Below the pieces are notes generated by a model. It saw nothing but the letters and a program-made list of their open reading frames with translations, was not told where the DNA came from and made no database searches. 64,000 nt of DNA from Mucidula mucida. Its lineage: Eukaryota > Basidiomycota > Agaricomycetes > Agaricales > Physalacriaceae. Location of the stretch: positions 62,001 to 126,000 of the forward strand of contig JADNYV010000029.1 of assembly GCA_015501055.1 (NCBI GenBank), written 5' to 3'. The translations under genes and the position numbers were made by a program. Position 1 is the first letter of the stretch, and every line of letters starts with the position of its first letter. Positions 45,903 to 56,487 of the stretch are shown piece by piece.

Positions 45903-46956
45903 ATGTGCTTCTCTCTTAAGCGTCTCAGGCAGCTTCCACTCTCCCCAGAAGTATTTCATTCGATGCACCCCGCTATGTTGTGTGCTTCCGTCTTAGCGGC
46001 TCTGTTACTTCACCAACTCTTCCTTCGATGGAGGTCGCCTATCCGTACGTTGTGGTGCGCTGTACGTGAAGTAAATACGATCGGACAATATTGAACTTAC
46101 TATGTACGTCTCAGCCTGCCTACCAGAGGCACTGGCTTTGGGGTCACGAGTACGCTATCTGGTCGCAAGGGTCGAACGTGAAGAACTCTCTGCACTCAAA
46201 ATGGGCCGCCTCGCTTGGACCTGTTTATCGCATTGAAGCACCTTTGTTCAGTCCTGACGTCGTGAGCATATCATGTCTAGATCCTATTCATGCCGATGTA
46301 GCTCGTAACCTCGGACAATACGTCTGCTCAACATATACTCCAACATTGCTATCGTTATATCAAGTCACCCGAATTTCGCCCTGCGGTGGAGAAGTGGCTC
46401 GGAAAAGGCGTAGTTTGGGCAGAAGGAGAGGAACATAAACAACAACGAAGGGTCCTTGCGCCAGCTTTCACGTATGCTTTACTCACGATGGCTTGTACAT
46501 TCCCTAACGCTTTGTTTACCAGGCTTAGCTCGGTCATGAGGATAACGGACGACGTTATGGCATGCGCCGAGAGTGTACGTGCTCGTCGGGCCTATGTGGG
46601 CCTCTAAATCATTGACGTTTTCCAGTTGAATGCTCGTCTGTTCAAGCACCTTGCAATTCAAGGCGGAGAAAGTTTCTCTACCAATATATCACCTTTTGTT
46701 TCCTCATGCACGTAAGAAGAAGGATTTACTGTACTGACCGTCGTATGTGTAGACTCGACATCATGGGAGCGTGGCCTTTGGGTACGATCTTGGCGGCGGT
46801 CAATCAGCAGATGCTAAAAGCATCTCCGAATCATGGCACCATGATGTTCTTCTCGCACATACATTTAGTGGATTTTGCGTGCCGCTGTTCATCGCTAAGT
46901 TCCCCTGGCTTCAAAAACTTCCAATTTCTGCGCTACAGAACGAAGGTGATCTGTGA
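45903..46956 (+). pseudogene. Truncated cytochrome P450, copy B
   Basis: Inverted counterpart of the P450 at 16527-18647. The first five exons can be followed with the same splice positions: membrane anchor (MHPAMLCASVLAALLLHQ), HWLWGHEYAIW, GPVYRIEAPLF, then GEEHKQQRRVLAPAFT. In the sixth exon one base is missing near 46767 (GGAGCGTGG against GGACGCGTGG in copy A), shifting the frame. Similarity stops at about 46950, just after ISALQNEG. The I-helix, ExxR, PERW and heme-cysteine regions are absent, so no functional P450 can be made. The breakpoint joins directly to sequence homologous to the A intergenic region, indicating an internal deletion of the missing half. Confidence 0.85.
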
Positions 46957-47451
46957 ATCAATCGTTGTTGAGGGTAAAAGACTTGAAAAGGTCGTCATAG
47001 ACGGATATGTATAGCAGGCGGTGATCGCTACAATGTTAGTTGTCGAAGGAATGAGCGTTTTCTTCGTATAGTTCCTCCTTAGCACGTTTTCAGAGCATGC
47101 CGGGCCCCTCGGTAATCCTTCGAAGAACCGCTTTACAGGGCGAGTTGGAGCTTAGAGGGATAGCTCCCAACAATGTGTGACATCCTCAGATCTTGCTAGA
47201 AGCCCTTTAACGAGATGATACTTGAGACTGTGGGCATAGTCGCCGAGATGAATGCACAGGTGACTTCGCCAGTGCACGCTCCAAGTCTCTTTCCGCGTTG
47301 AGAAACAATTGAAAAGTATCACTGTATTTATGGAAGTTTCTACAAAGTATATACAGTCTGAGTCTATACATAAAATCGTGAGATCGAGGTGCAATAGGAT
47401 ACAAAAAGGAATGTTTTAGGACTATCTAGAACTTCCTCGCCTAAGTAAGCA

Positions 47452-50044
47452 CTAATTCAAAGCGCATGGTACAGGATACATCCGCTCGAAGGGTAAACCA
47501 GCACCAATACAGTCGAGAAAATTGTTATACGTCCAGTGTCCACCCAAGGTTTCGTCGTCGTATTCACCCGTCTGAGCAGACGGAACCATGGGGGCGAATG
47601 AGCCTCCCCACTGGGCTTGGGCTTGAGCTTGAGCACGACGAGCGTCATTTGTCTGCTGTGCAAGACTGCCGTAGAATAGGAACAGTCTAGCATTCACAAT
47701 CTGACCGCTCAACTTCTGGAAGGACGGGTGCGTGTAAGGATTGAGTGGGGATCTAACCAAGCCTTCTTTCTCTGACTTGAGTAAACTCTCGTGCAGGGAA
47801 GACCATTCCTTGTAAGGAGACTTCTCGTCGCCCAGCAAGTAGCATTTCTCCTTTGTGATTTCGTCGACCTCCGGCTCGTCCAGGAGTTTGTATGCTCCGG
47901 TGAGCAGTAGAAGGACGTAAAAAAACGATTCAAGGTCGTGCCGATAGAGATGGCGTATAGAGATCTTCGCGCCTTGATGAAGCTCGCGGGCCATGTAAGG
48001 GCGGGTGCCGGTGCGCTGCTTCGACGAAGGGGCCGTGTTGTCGCGGAAGGATGATAAGTCAAAGTCGTTCAAGACTCCACAAATCCGACCACGGCGCCTA
48101 TGCCACATTATGTTGCTGTGGCTAATGTCGCGGTGAAGAATACGAGGGAAATCATAGAGCCAGCGATGAACTGTTGAGAATAATGATTGAGCACACGCCA
48201 CGAATGATATGAAATGTCACGAACCTTGCACGACGTCGTGAAATACTTGCGCATGGTTGCTGACCGTATCCAGCTCGCTCAGCTTGTATAGCTTTTCATG
48301 GACACTGACACGCATAACGCGGTCCTCGTACTTGAACTCGCCGGGGCTGGATGCCCAATCGTCCTCGTGAAGACTGTTCAGAAATGCCGAGAGGCGTCCT
48401 CCAACTTGATCAGGCAAATGAGGGAAATCTTGGGAATGGAGAATGTTCGGAACGTGGTCTAGAACCCAATCTGCACCACTGTGAGCTGCCACCTCCTGAA
48501 CACTCTGCATGAACTCCGCCTCCGAAGTACGACTAGTCGGAGACCAGGTGATTTTGACGATGAGCTCTATGCCGGGCCACCTCGAGGCACATGTCGCATT
48601 GACGATAAATGTGCAACGTCCAATGATCCCGGTCTGTCGGTCAATAACGCGTCCCAGCGTCACCTCGAATGGACCAGTCTGGTCCTGAAGCAATAGGACC
48701 TGGCCAGACAAAATGTTGTACCAATCCTCATTGACTTTGCGTAGTCGCTGTAATTCTCCAGGTACGGCTTCGACTTCTGGAGGATACCGGTAGGAGGGAG
48801 GCCGCTACGATCGCTGAGGGATAGCTTGTGGAGGCATACCAGATAAAGCATGAGCATGCGCCGGTCAGCCCTCATGTTCAGAGGCTTGGCAACGGCGATA
48901 CAAGAATGGTCGTAGTACATGAGCTGCAGACGGTCGTCGCAGATCAGGTTACCGAAACTATGATTTCTGAGACCACCGTCGTTCATGAATTGGAGCGCGT
49001 AGTCAGCGCACTGATAGGACGTTTCCAGGCGTTCGGCGAATCTCCCATAGGTGACTTGGTAGAATGGGGCTGAGCGTACTCATGAGCAGAGCTCGCTGCA
49101 TTCGACGGCTGTGATTTCAGTTTCTTTTTCGCCGACGACTCGGCCTGAGAGTTGGAAGGCCTTTTACGCGCGCCATCGGACAACCGGGAGGCCACTGTGA
49201 GAGCATCGCTTCTGATCGCCTCTCTGAGCGCGTGTTGCATGTTCATTTTGTCGCGCGGGTCCTGGCGATCTAGAAAAAGTATTAGCATCCTATCAATATC
49301 ACGCAGGGAGTTCGCACCTTTATCAAGCACAGCATACGCGCCTACACCCCCGTCAATCAGCCTCCGTACCGCCTTACAATCCGTCCATTCAATCAACTGG
49401 CCGTAGCCAACAGGATTTGGGGGCCCTCGTTCCTCCACCTCGTCAAGATGATTGTTGTTCTTGGAAGTTCTCCATAGTCGATAAATGGTGGTACAGAGAT
49501 CAGGACAGATGTCAGCTCTGTCCAGAGAGCCGTGGATGCGCCGCTTATCCTGTCGGTAGACGTAGACGGTGTCATCCTGCGGGATACCGTCAAGCTTCGC
49601 AAGTACATCGGTCGCCCGGTTGAACACGGCTGATGCGGGAACGTAGAGCGTCTGCTCCTTGTGATTCTTGACATCACATTGAACGAAGTATGCATCCATC
49701 TTTCCTCTGAGCTCGGTATCCGCTTCCAATGCGTCTAGACAGCGCATGAAATGGGCGTCGGATTGCCAGTCATCGGGAAGATTCATAACCTTGTGGAGGA
49801 ACATCTCAAAAGAGAGATATACTCTGGAGGTATTGAAATCTTCCAGGATGTAGGGGGATATGTGGTCGCGTGTATACGCGTCCTGCTGACTGGTGCCTTT
49901 GGCGGCGGGCGTGCTCAGCAACTCGGCCAGGCGGGGAGCAGTGCGAGCATTCACAGGGGTATCTGGCAGGTTGGTTAGCTCTGTAGGTGCCTGCGACCCA
50001 ACAGGATCATCGGAGGCGGGAGTAGGCGACGCGTCGGAAGGCAT
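47452..50044 (-). pseudogene. FunK1 fungal-specific protein kinase, copy B, one frameshift
   Basis: Inverted, almost identical partner of 13395-15986. Exons 50044-49168, 49069-48225 and 48170-47452, introns 98 and 54 nt at the same positions. Exon 1 is fully open (292 codons), unlike copy A. In exon 2 one base is missing near 48737: ACGCAAAGTCAATGAGG against ACGCAATAGTCAACGAGG in copy A, which breaks the frame before the kinase core. Exon 3 keeps HRDIS, LNDFDLSS and RTGTRPYMA and ends at TAG. Without the lost base the gene would encode about 813 residues. Start chosen at 50044 because the TATA box at 50109-50116 lies close upstream. Translation could still yield an N-terminal fragment. A sequencing error is an alternative explanation. 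Confidence 0.8.
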
Positions 50045-50108
50045 GAGTGGCCACTGACGAGTGAGAAAGTCGAAGATGAGAATGGCTTGATACATTTTGA
50101 AATTTCTG

Positions 50109-50116
50109 CTTTTATA
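50109..50116 (-). promoter_or_regulatory. TATA box of FunK1 copy B
   Basis: The minus strand reads TATAAAAG, in the same position as in copy A, 65 bp before the chosen ATG. Confidence 0.6.
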
Positions 50117-50540
50117 GACCCAGTCACGGGACAGAACAATGGAACAATGGCGCAGAGGTGGACGCAGCGGGTTGACAATGGCGGTAAATTGCCAAGTTGG
50201 GAATTTCGCACGTGGTCGCTTTGTGGACATTCCTACGCCCCTATCTCGTATGTCCGCATCGATCGAAGCCACATTCGTTGGGATGCCATTTTTCTGTTTC
50301 TTCAAAGAAACGTGCGGAAAGGTCCAGAGTGTGTATGGCGCGGGAGACGTTGAACTCATAGATCGACTCGGACTGTACTGAGCTTCACATAGGTGGCATT
50401 TGGCACGCTTACTACTCTAGCGTACTTACATGGTCGCCGCGACGGCTTCCTTAAGCCTGAACTACCACCTAATCGAGCTCGATGCATGTACTGTATCTTC
50501 TCTCATTCCCAAAACCACAATACAGCTTTGAGACATATTG

Positions 50541-51299
50541 ACTGTGCTTACTATTTTATGCAGCGACCGCCACAAGTCGTCCTGGTCCTTCTAAATGTTC
50601 TTCTTTTGAAACCCTCGTATTAAACCCTTCTCTCCACAGTAACTAGTCCAATTGGTTTGCCACGCCTGTGAACTTCGAACCCCTAAACGGGACGACCTAC
50701 TTACCTTTGCTCTGACCTGTTCTGTTGGCGTATTTCATGCGCGCCACGCTTGTTACAATACAAGGGACACAATTAACTCGGCTAGCACTCCTACCGTTCT
50801 GCCTCCTGTTCGTCTTCCGCGTCGCTACGTGCTTGGATCTACCATACCCTAGTGCGAGTGGATTAATGGTGGGACGATCTCTGCATTGGTTCTTCACGTC
50901 ATTGATACTAAACCTCTATACCAGTCCGTGGTTGGGAGGGTCTTCAATGGGTATGATTGGATGGGTTCTTGAGCCCCACCACTATGTTCGAGTTGGGAAA
51001 TACGGAGCTTCCGGTCCCGCACAGACACGCTCTATCCTTGACATTTTATATAACGGCGCCGAGCTCTGTTCCAATTTACGTGGTGTTGGATGAAACTGGT
51101 CTGTGTACAGAGACCCCATTACTCCGCACTCACGTAGTTCCTTCTTCTGCTTAAGCCTAAAATCTTGGTCAGTCCTCTCCCATGTACTGGAGCCGTATGT
51201 ACTAGCCTGAGGGGTATACAGTATTCCTTTCTCGCCATCATCTCCTCTACACGATTACCAGCTCCTCCCACGTGTCGCAGAATCACTCATTTCTTCAAT
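50541..51299. other. Junction between block B and the LINE, no supported gene
   Basis: No family match. Similarity to block A fades near 50540, and recognisable reverse-transcriptase sequence starts only near 51330. Confidence 0.4.
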
Positions 51300-51342
51300 C
51301 TCGGTTTGGGGAAACATGGCGGGGTACGACCTCTAAGCTCTT

Positions 51343-53025
51343 ATGGGAGCCACGGGGAAGATCTTTGACTGGTTGCGAATCCTCTATCGGGATATGGTGT
51401 ACATTGTTAGTCAAGGTACTGCGATGTCGGAGGAGTTTCGCGCTCGAATGGGCGTACTTATGGGGGACCCCGCCTCGCCGACATTATGGATCCTGTTCAT
51501 GCACGACTTAGAGATAATCCCGCATGATGATGACTTTAGGCTCATCCTCACAGTGGTATCTCATCTTGAACATGCTGACGATATTGTCCTGATGTCTGCG
51601 TCTTGGCTTGGGCTGCAGGATCACCTTAATTGCCTAGCGGCTTGGTGCAGCCGGAACTTCTTGTATGTCAATGCGGAGAAATCTTGGATTATGGTGTTTG
51701 GGCATAAGAGTAAAATACCGTCCTCCTTACCGGTTCTCACACTCGCTGGAAAGCCTGTCCGCTACACAGTGGAACACACCTATGTCGGCATCACCATCAA
51801 CTCTCTTGAGACCGACATCTTCGCCCAACACTGCAGGAACATGACTTGTGCTGCCCGTCGTACTGGCAATGCCGTGTTCTCGATTGAACGAGTGATTGGC
51901 ACTCTCCCGCCAATTGAAGGGCGCATGCTGTATAACGCGCGAGTAGACCCTTACTTAATCAATGGCGCGGATGTTATTCTGGACGTCACACACATCGTCG
52001 CAAACGACATGTACGCGGTTCAGCTCGCGTTCCTGCGTCGGTTGATGGGCGTGAATGCCCAGTCCATGACTGCCCCTCTGTTCACAGAACTCGGCCTGCT
52101 GCCGCTCCCCTTCCGAAGAGTAATGATGGCGCTCCGCTTGCTACAAGAACTGCTTGACGAACCTCTGTCTGTATTCGCCAGCCTGACACTTGACGTCTGT
52201 ATCCGCCTCGAAGAAGCCAAACATCCTTCGTGGCTGGGTGACTTGAAGTGGGTACTGAATACCCTACCTCGTCCCCTGGGTATGGACAACCTGCCTCCTG
52301 TTCTGGTGCTACCTGCGGACCTTCGTTCTTGTACCGCCGCTGATGTGGAGTCTATGATGAAAATGGTTAGTCATATCGCAAAGACTGGTCTACAGGAAAA
52401 GATCGACACATCTTACAAGACCTACCTGCTATGGAACCGACTGGAACCATTCTCTCCTCCCGATAAACCAGCTTACCGAGCAATCTACGTGCGACACTAT
52501 CTCCACCTCCGAGTTACCAAACACAGAAACGCACTGATCCGGCTCCTGTTTTCCGACCACCCACTGGCACTGGAGCAGCTTCGACGCGCCGATCGTGCAC
52601 ATCCACTTGTTCCTCGCGACGAACGACTCTGCCGGCTCTGTGGTCTGGCTGTCGAGTCGCCAGAACACGCGATCCTCATCTGTACCGGTGATTCTGGTCT
52701 TGTGGACATTCGTGTCGCCGCCATCTCTCTCCTCGACCCGGAACTCCCTCACCTCAACCTGACCAGGCTGCCGGCGGACAACGCCGGTGCCTTGGTGCTT
52801 CTCCGTGCGCTGATTTTCCAGGATGTATGCCTGCCGTTGGTCGCGAAGCTCGTCTATGATTGCATGGAACTCTTCAAGACGTTCGAGCTTCAACGACCAA
52901 CACGTTCGACGCCGCTACCTGCCGTGCGCACATGGCACCGAAGGATACCTGGACTGAAAAAGCAACCAGCTCGTGCCCCGTTAGTGGACGCCGACTCCGA
53001 CAGCGATTCAGACTACATCCCGTAG
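51343..53025 (+). CDS. LINE reverse transcriptase (C-terminal part) with zinc knuckle, 560 aa fragment
   Basis: One uninterrupted frame. It opens in RT block 3 (GATGKIFDWLRILYRDM), continues with GVLMGDPASPTLW and the catalytic block HLEHADDIVLM, where His replaces the usual aromatic residue before Ala-Asp-Asp, then the thumb and a long connector (YVGITI, GRMLYNARVDPYL). A CCHC-like knuckle (CRLCGLAVESPEH with a later Cys) and an acidic Ser/Asp tail close the protein. This domain order fits the basidiomycete LINE proteins I know. The absence of stops over 560 codons suggests a fairly recent insertion. Because the N-terminal domains are missing, the copy cannot move on its own. The ATG at 51343 is simply the first in frame and is probably not a real start. 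Confidence 0.85.
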   Translation: MGATGKIFDWLRILYRDMVYIVSQGTAMSEEFRARMGVLMGDPASPTLWILFMHDLEIIPHDDDFRLILTVVSHLEHADDIVLMSASWLGLQDHLNCLAAWCSRNFLYVNAEKSWIMVFGHKSKIPSSLPVLTLAGKPVRYTVEHTYVGITINSLETDIFAQHCRNMTCAARRTGNAVFSIERVIGTLPPIEGRMLYNARVDPYLINGADVILDVTHIVANDMYAVQLAFLRRLMGVNAQSMTAPLFTELGLLPLPFRRVMMALRLLQELLDEPLSVFASLTLDVCIRLEEAKHPSWLGDLKWVLNTLPRPLGMDNLPPVLVLPADLRSCTAADVESMMKMVSHIAKTGLQEKIDTSYKTYLLWNRLEPFSPPDKPAYRAIYVRHYLHLRVTKHRNALIRLLFSDHPLALEQLRRADRAHPLVPRDERLCRLCGLAVESPEHAILICTGDSGLVDIRVAAISLLDPELPHLNLTRLPADNAGALVLLRALIFQDVCLPLVAKLVYDCMELFKTFELQRPTRSTPLPAVRTWHRRIPGLKKQPARAPLVDADSDSDSDYIP

Positions 53026-53294
53026 TGTTCCTCTATTGGCTATGGACTGAAATCAATTTACTTTTGGACCACCCCCTTTTTTCTTGTTCTCTCTCTCTCC
53101 TCTCGTAGCGAGGGCGACCGACTATAGGTCGGTATTCGAGAAGTATGTTCTCTGAACCGGTGGCCAGAGGTCCGTTGGGACCTTCTTAAATGCGGAGATA
53201 TCCCCGCGGTTGCTCAGTCACTGGGTGGAAATCGGGTCTCGCCCGCCATAACATTTTCACAAACAGCCGTTCCTCATGGGGACCTTGTGCCGAC

Positions 53295-53317
53295 TCTACC
53301 TACCTACCTACCTACCT
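53295..53317 (+). repeat. CTAC microsatellite, possible LINE 3' tail
   Basis: About five tandem TACC/CTAC units follow the LINE 3' UTR. Simple-repeat tails are common in non-LTR elements. Confidence 0.6.
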
Positions 53318-54318
53318 CGCCTTTTCCGGCATCTTTATTCCCGGACAAGATCCCGCTTCGTGGCCTCCATTCTTCAAGCATCCTTGGAATGCGACATCTT
53401 TAACAGACTTCTGGGCCAAGACGCGGTGGAATTTCGCGATACGTTCTCTCGCGCTGGGGCTCCGGATGGGGCGTCCGCTTTTTGGACACGTCGGATGCCT
53501 CTTAGGCTGCTTCCCAATGCCAGGCCTATTCCACGACTGGATAACCTGAGGCCTCTTGGAGAGGAAACACTGGGTTTTGCTGTAGCATGATACTGTACTT
53601 CATCCTGAACGGAGTTGGTGTTTTATTGGAGATATTCTGGAGAAGTGTTTCTAGGAGGAAGATTGGACGCTGGATTTGGACGATTGACCTGGTGGGTCGG
53701 TTGGCTGATGATGACATTCTTTTCGGCCTGTATGAATGTCTGGTAGCGCCGACTTGAAGAAGCGAATATGGCGATACGGCCAACCTATCTTCTATACTAC
53801 CGGCTTACGGCTGGTTGCCCAAGCTAGTACGGAGCGAAGTTGGAACCATTGGGGGGACAAAATAATGATATCAAGGTACTCATGTCGGTACACGAAAATA
53901 ACATAGCAGTACGGGGGCAAGGGGTGTAGTCAGAGTCCGACTTCACTATCGCTTTCCGAGTTGATTTGCCTAAGCTTAATACAGAAACTAGTTCCCACGT
54001 TCGATGCCCCCTTACCGCGACCACCATGATCACCAGCTTGCAACGCTGACTGGACTTGGTTTATGCACGGACGCGTGATCTTAATTAGCCTTTGTCTATG
54101 CACCTCATCGTTCAGCGAAAAACACTCCTAAGGCGCGTCGGACGCGTGGATAGTATACTATTCTTGCTCTGCGCCGATGAATCATCGACGACGGGGAGCC
54201 CCGGCGTGACTTCTTCGACCTCTCGGACTTCCGTGAGGTGGGGCTTGAGGCTCGCCAATCTCTAAGGCGCTCGGAGCGAACTATGATACTTTGGGTTACA
54301 AATCCTCCTCTAGCTGAC
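53318..54318. other. Intergenic, no supported gene
   Basis: A frame at 53276-53590 has no family I recognise. Otherwise short frames only. Confidence 0.4.
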
Positions 54319-55719
54319 ATGTCGACCTTCCGAAAAATCTGATCTTGGGCGCGCTAAGTAAGTCATCTTTCTGCCTTACGGATTCGATAGCTATCACGCC
54401 TTTCGCCTTTGACAGAGGACCCCCCAAGAACAGCACATATATTCACCGACTAAATCGTTTTCGATGCTCACACGCAGAAATGTCTCTTAACTCGTCCAAA
54501 ACCAATTTCGTGCGCATTGTCTTTGTCGTCTCTTCTATCTCTCTGATAAATAGATAGGTCATTGGTGGATCTGGCTTTATCGGCTATACCATTGTCACCC
54601 AGCTATTGAACGCTGGATATCGCGTCAGAGCGTATGCACATTAGTCGAAACCGTTTTCTAGAGTATATCCTAACGTCTGCTAGTGCGGCTCGTGGCGCGA
54701 AGGCTGCGCTTCTCGCCAAAGCGTTCTCGGTGCATTATTCGAAGTCTTTAGTATTCCCGACATCGTCGGCGACGACCTTGCTCCATTCTTGAAAGGTTAG
54801 CGTTCTTCGACTGTGATTCGCTGCCATCTCACTTGCCCAGGTGTTTATGGTGTTATCCATTAGCGCCCATCCCAGGAAGGGCGAGTGCGGCGGCAATTTA
54901 CAGGGTTGGTCCATATGTCGTACACTCTCACTATGTTTACAGATTGCAGAACAAGGAGGTTTACACATAGCTGGCCCAGAAGCTTTGAACGCCGCTGTCA
55001 AACGGTTGATTGTAACCAGGTCTGTCGTAACATGGCCGGCGACGGGGTCCTTTTATGGTATCGACAGTGAGCTCATTCATTTTCCAGCTTAGTACTGTAC
55101 TCAAAAACACCGCAGACTGGAATCCCATCACGAAAGCCGACGCGGGAGACCATCCTCTAATGAGATTATGTCGTCGGAAAGAAGATTGAAGACGAAACAT
55201 TCCTTGGATTTGCCAGGGCACACCCCCCGAAATCGACGTCTCCCTCAGTTAGCCTTGGGTCCCCGTTTCATATTCACGTACTTTGGTCTCATTGAATACA
55301 GTCGCACCCGGTACAATGTTCGGACCATTCCCACCTGGTTTTGAACACCTTGTCCCCGAACCGAATTACAACTCTTTCTCGACCAATGGATATATCTACC
55401 GCCCACACTGGACGATCCAAGCTCAGAACGGGGCCATTGACGTGCGAGACATTGCGCGCGTTCATCTTTTGGCGCTCGAGTCGCCGCCGTTGGCACCAAG
55501 AGGCTCCCCATCATCTCGCCCGACCAGTCCTTCGACAAGACTGCTATTGAAATCCTCGCGGCAGAGCGTGCGGATCTAAAAGACAGATTAGCCGATCCCG
55601 CGGATGCGCCTGTGTGGCCAACGTATACGTTGCCAGCCAAGCGCGAGGATATTGAAAAAGTGATTGGTTTCAAGGCGGATTCGTACACGTATCCGTCCTG
55701 GAGACGGTGGATAGTCTGA
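54319..55719 (+). pseudogene. NAD(P)-dependent epimerase/dihydroflavonol-reductase-like pseudogene
   Basis: Pieces of an extended short-chain dehydrogenase occur in order. A Rossmann start lies near 54558 (VIGGSGFIGYTIVTQLL, then AGYRVR). A GVYGVIH and LAPIPGRA region near 54840-54900 is in two frames. LIVTRSVVTW lies near 55005, NTADWNPITKADAG near 55100, and VAPGTMFGPFPPGFEHL plus a TIQAQNGAIDVRDIARVHL segment near 55300-55470. The C terminus KRLPIISPDQSFDKTAIEIL to SWRRWIV ends in TGA at 55717. At least two frameshifts (near 54855 and 55495) and an early stop after the first ATG separate these blocks. The catalytic YxxxK segment cannot be found intact. The order and spacing show a once-complete reductase of about 340 residues. 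Confidence 0.7.
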
Positions 55720-56487
55720 TCTGGATGAAAGAGTTTTGGAAAGCCAAAGGCTTCAAGGTAGACGTACCAGATACCCCGCCACTATAAGCACTTTCTCGAA
55801 ACGTTTATGAAGATCATTGAATGTTTATACTTTTGTTGATTCTATTACCGCAAAAGGTCGAAAGCTTGAGTGTGAGTCGTGTACCTCCTATATTTACACA
55901 CGCGTTTTCTCATCAGGCGATCTTTTGGGGTGCACTTGTCGTGTAGGGTGATTGCGTGAAATTAGTGATCAAGACTAAGGTTCAACGTTTGAAAGTCTCG
56001 ACGAAAGCTAGTTAATTCACCTTTGTTCGCGCACAGACACAGAGTCCCTCGACACGTTTTGAAAGGGGACAAAATGTAGGGCGGATGCTAGATCTGAGAT
56101 ATCACCGCCTAAAGCCGAACAATTCAGAACACTGCCACCTGGCACCGATCATTAGGGGCCTGGAATTTTCCAACAAGTAGGGACCTTGCAATGCCGGCAG
56201 CAGGGGCTGTCGCTAACACCCATCTTCGTTGAAGGGAACGACTTTCTAACGAACTTGGACACGCCCCAGCAGGCAATCTGGCGCTAGACTTGGTCATCCC
56301 CCCTCTCTGCTTTCCTTGACAGTGAGTTGTTTCCTACGATCTCCTTGTTCCTGTCAGATATTGAAAGAATGATGAACAGATTCTCTAGGAACTCGCGGAA
56401 AGAAGTCTGCTTCAACTCTGCCACACTCTTTATTACCACACTCATTTACTCTCCCTCCTTCGCACATCTGGCCGCCCACTTCTGGCG
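55720..56487. other. Intergenic, no supported gene
   Basis: Contains the upstream region of the DUF7729 gene. No coding pattern is seen. Confidence 0.4.

Larger units (their letters stand above)
42268..50540 (-). repeat. Inverted segmental duplication, block B
   Basis: Carries OST4, small secreted protein, P450 (truncated) and FunK1 in inverted order relative to block A (12.85-21.71 kb). It differs by a C2H2 zinc-finger gene between the secreted protein and the P450, and by loss of the P450 C-terminal half together with part of the intergenic DNA. Edges are approximate. The right edge is followed by a LINE fragment. Confidence 0.88.
51300..53317 (+). mobile_element. 5'-truncated non-LTR retrotransposon (LINE)
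   Basis: The element starts within the reverse-transcriptase domain, contains the remaining coding region to the stop at 53025, a roughly 270-bp 3' UTR and a CTAC repeat at 53295-53317 that may be its tail. The endonuclease and N-terminal RT blocks are missing, which is usual after incomplete reverse transcription. It abuts the duplicated block B. Confidence 0.75.

Noticed and set aside
50045..50359. N-terminal extension of FunK1 copy B (105 extra codons)
   Set aside because: It reads through the TATA box and promoter, and copy A does not conserve the frame there.
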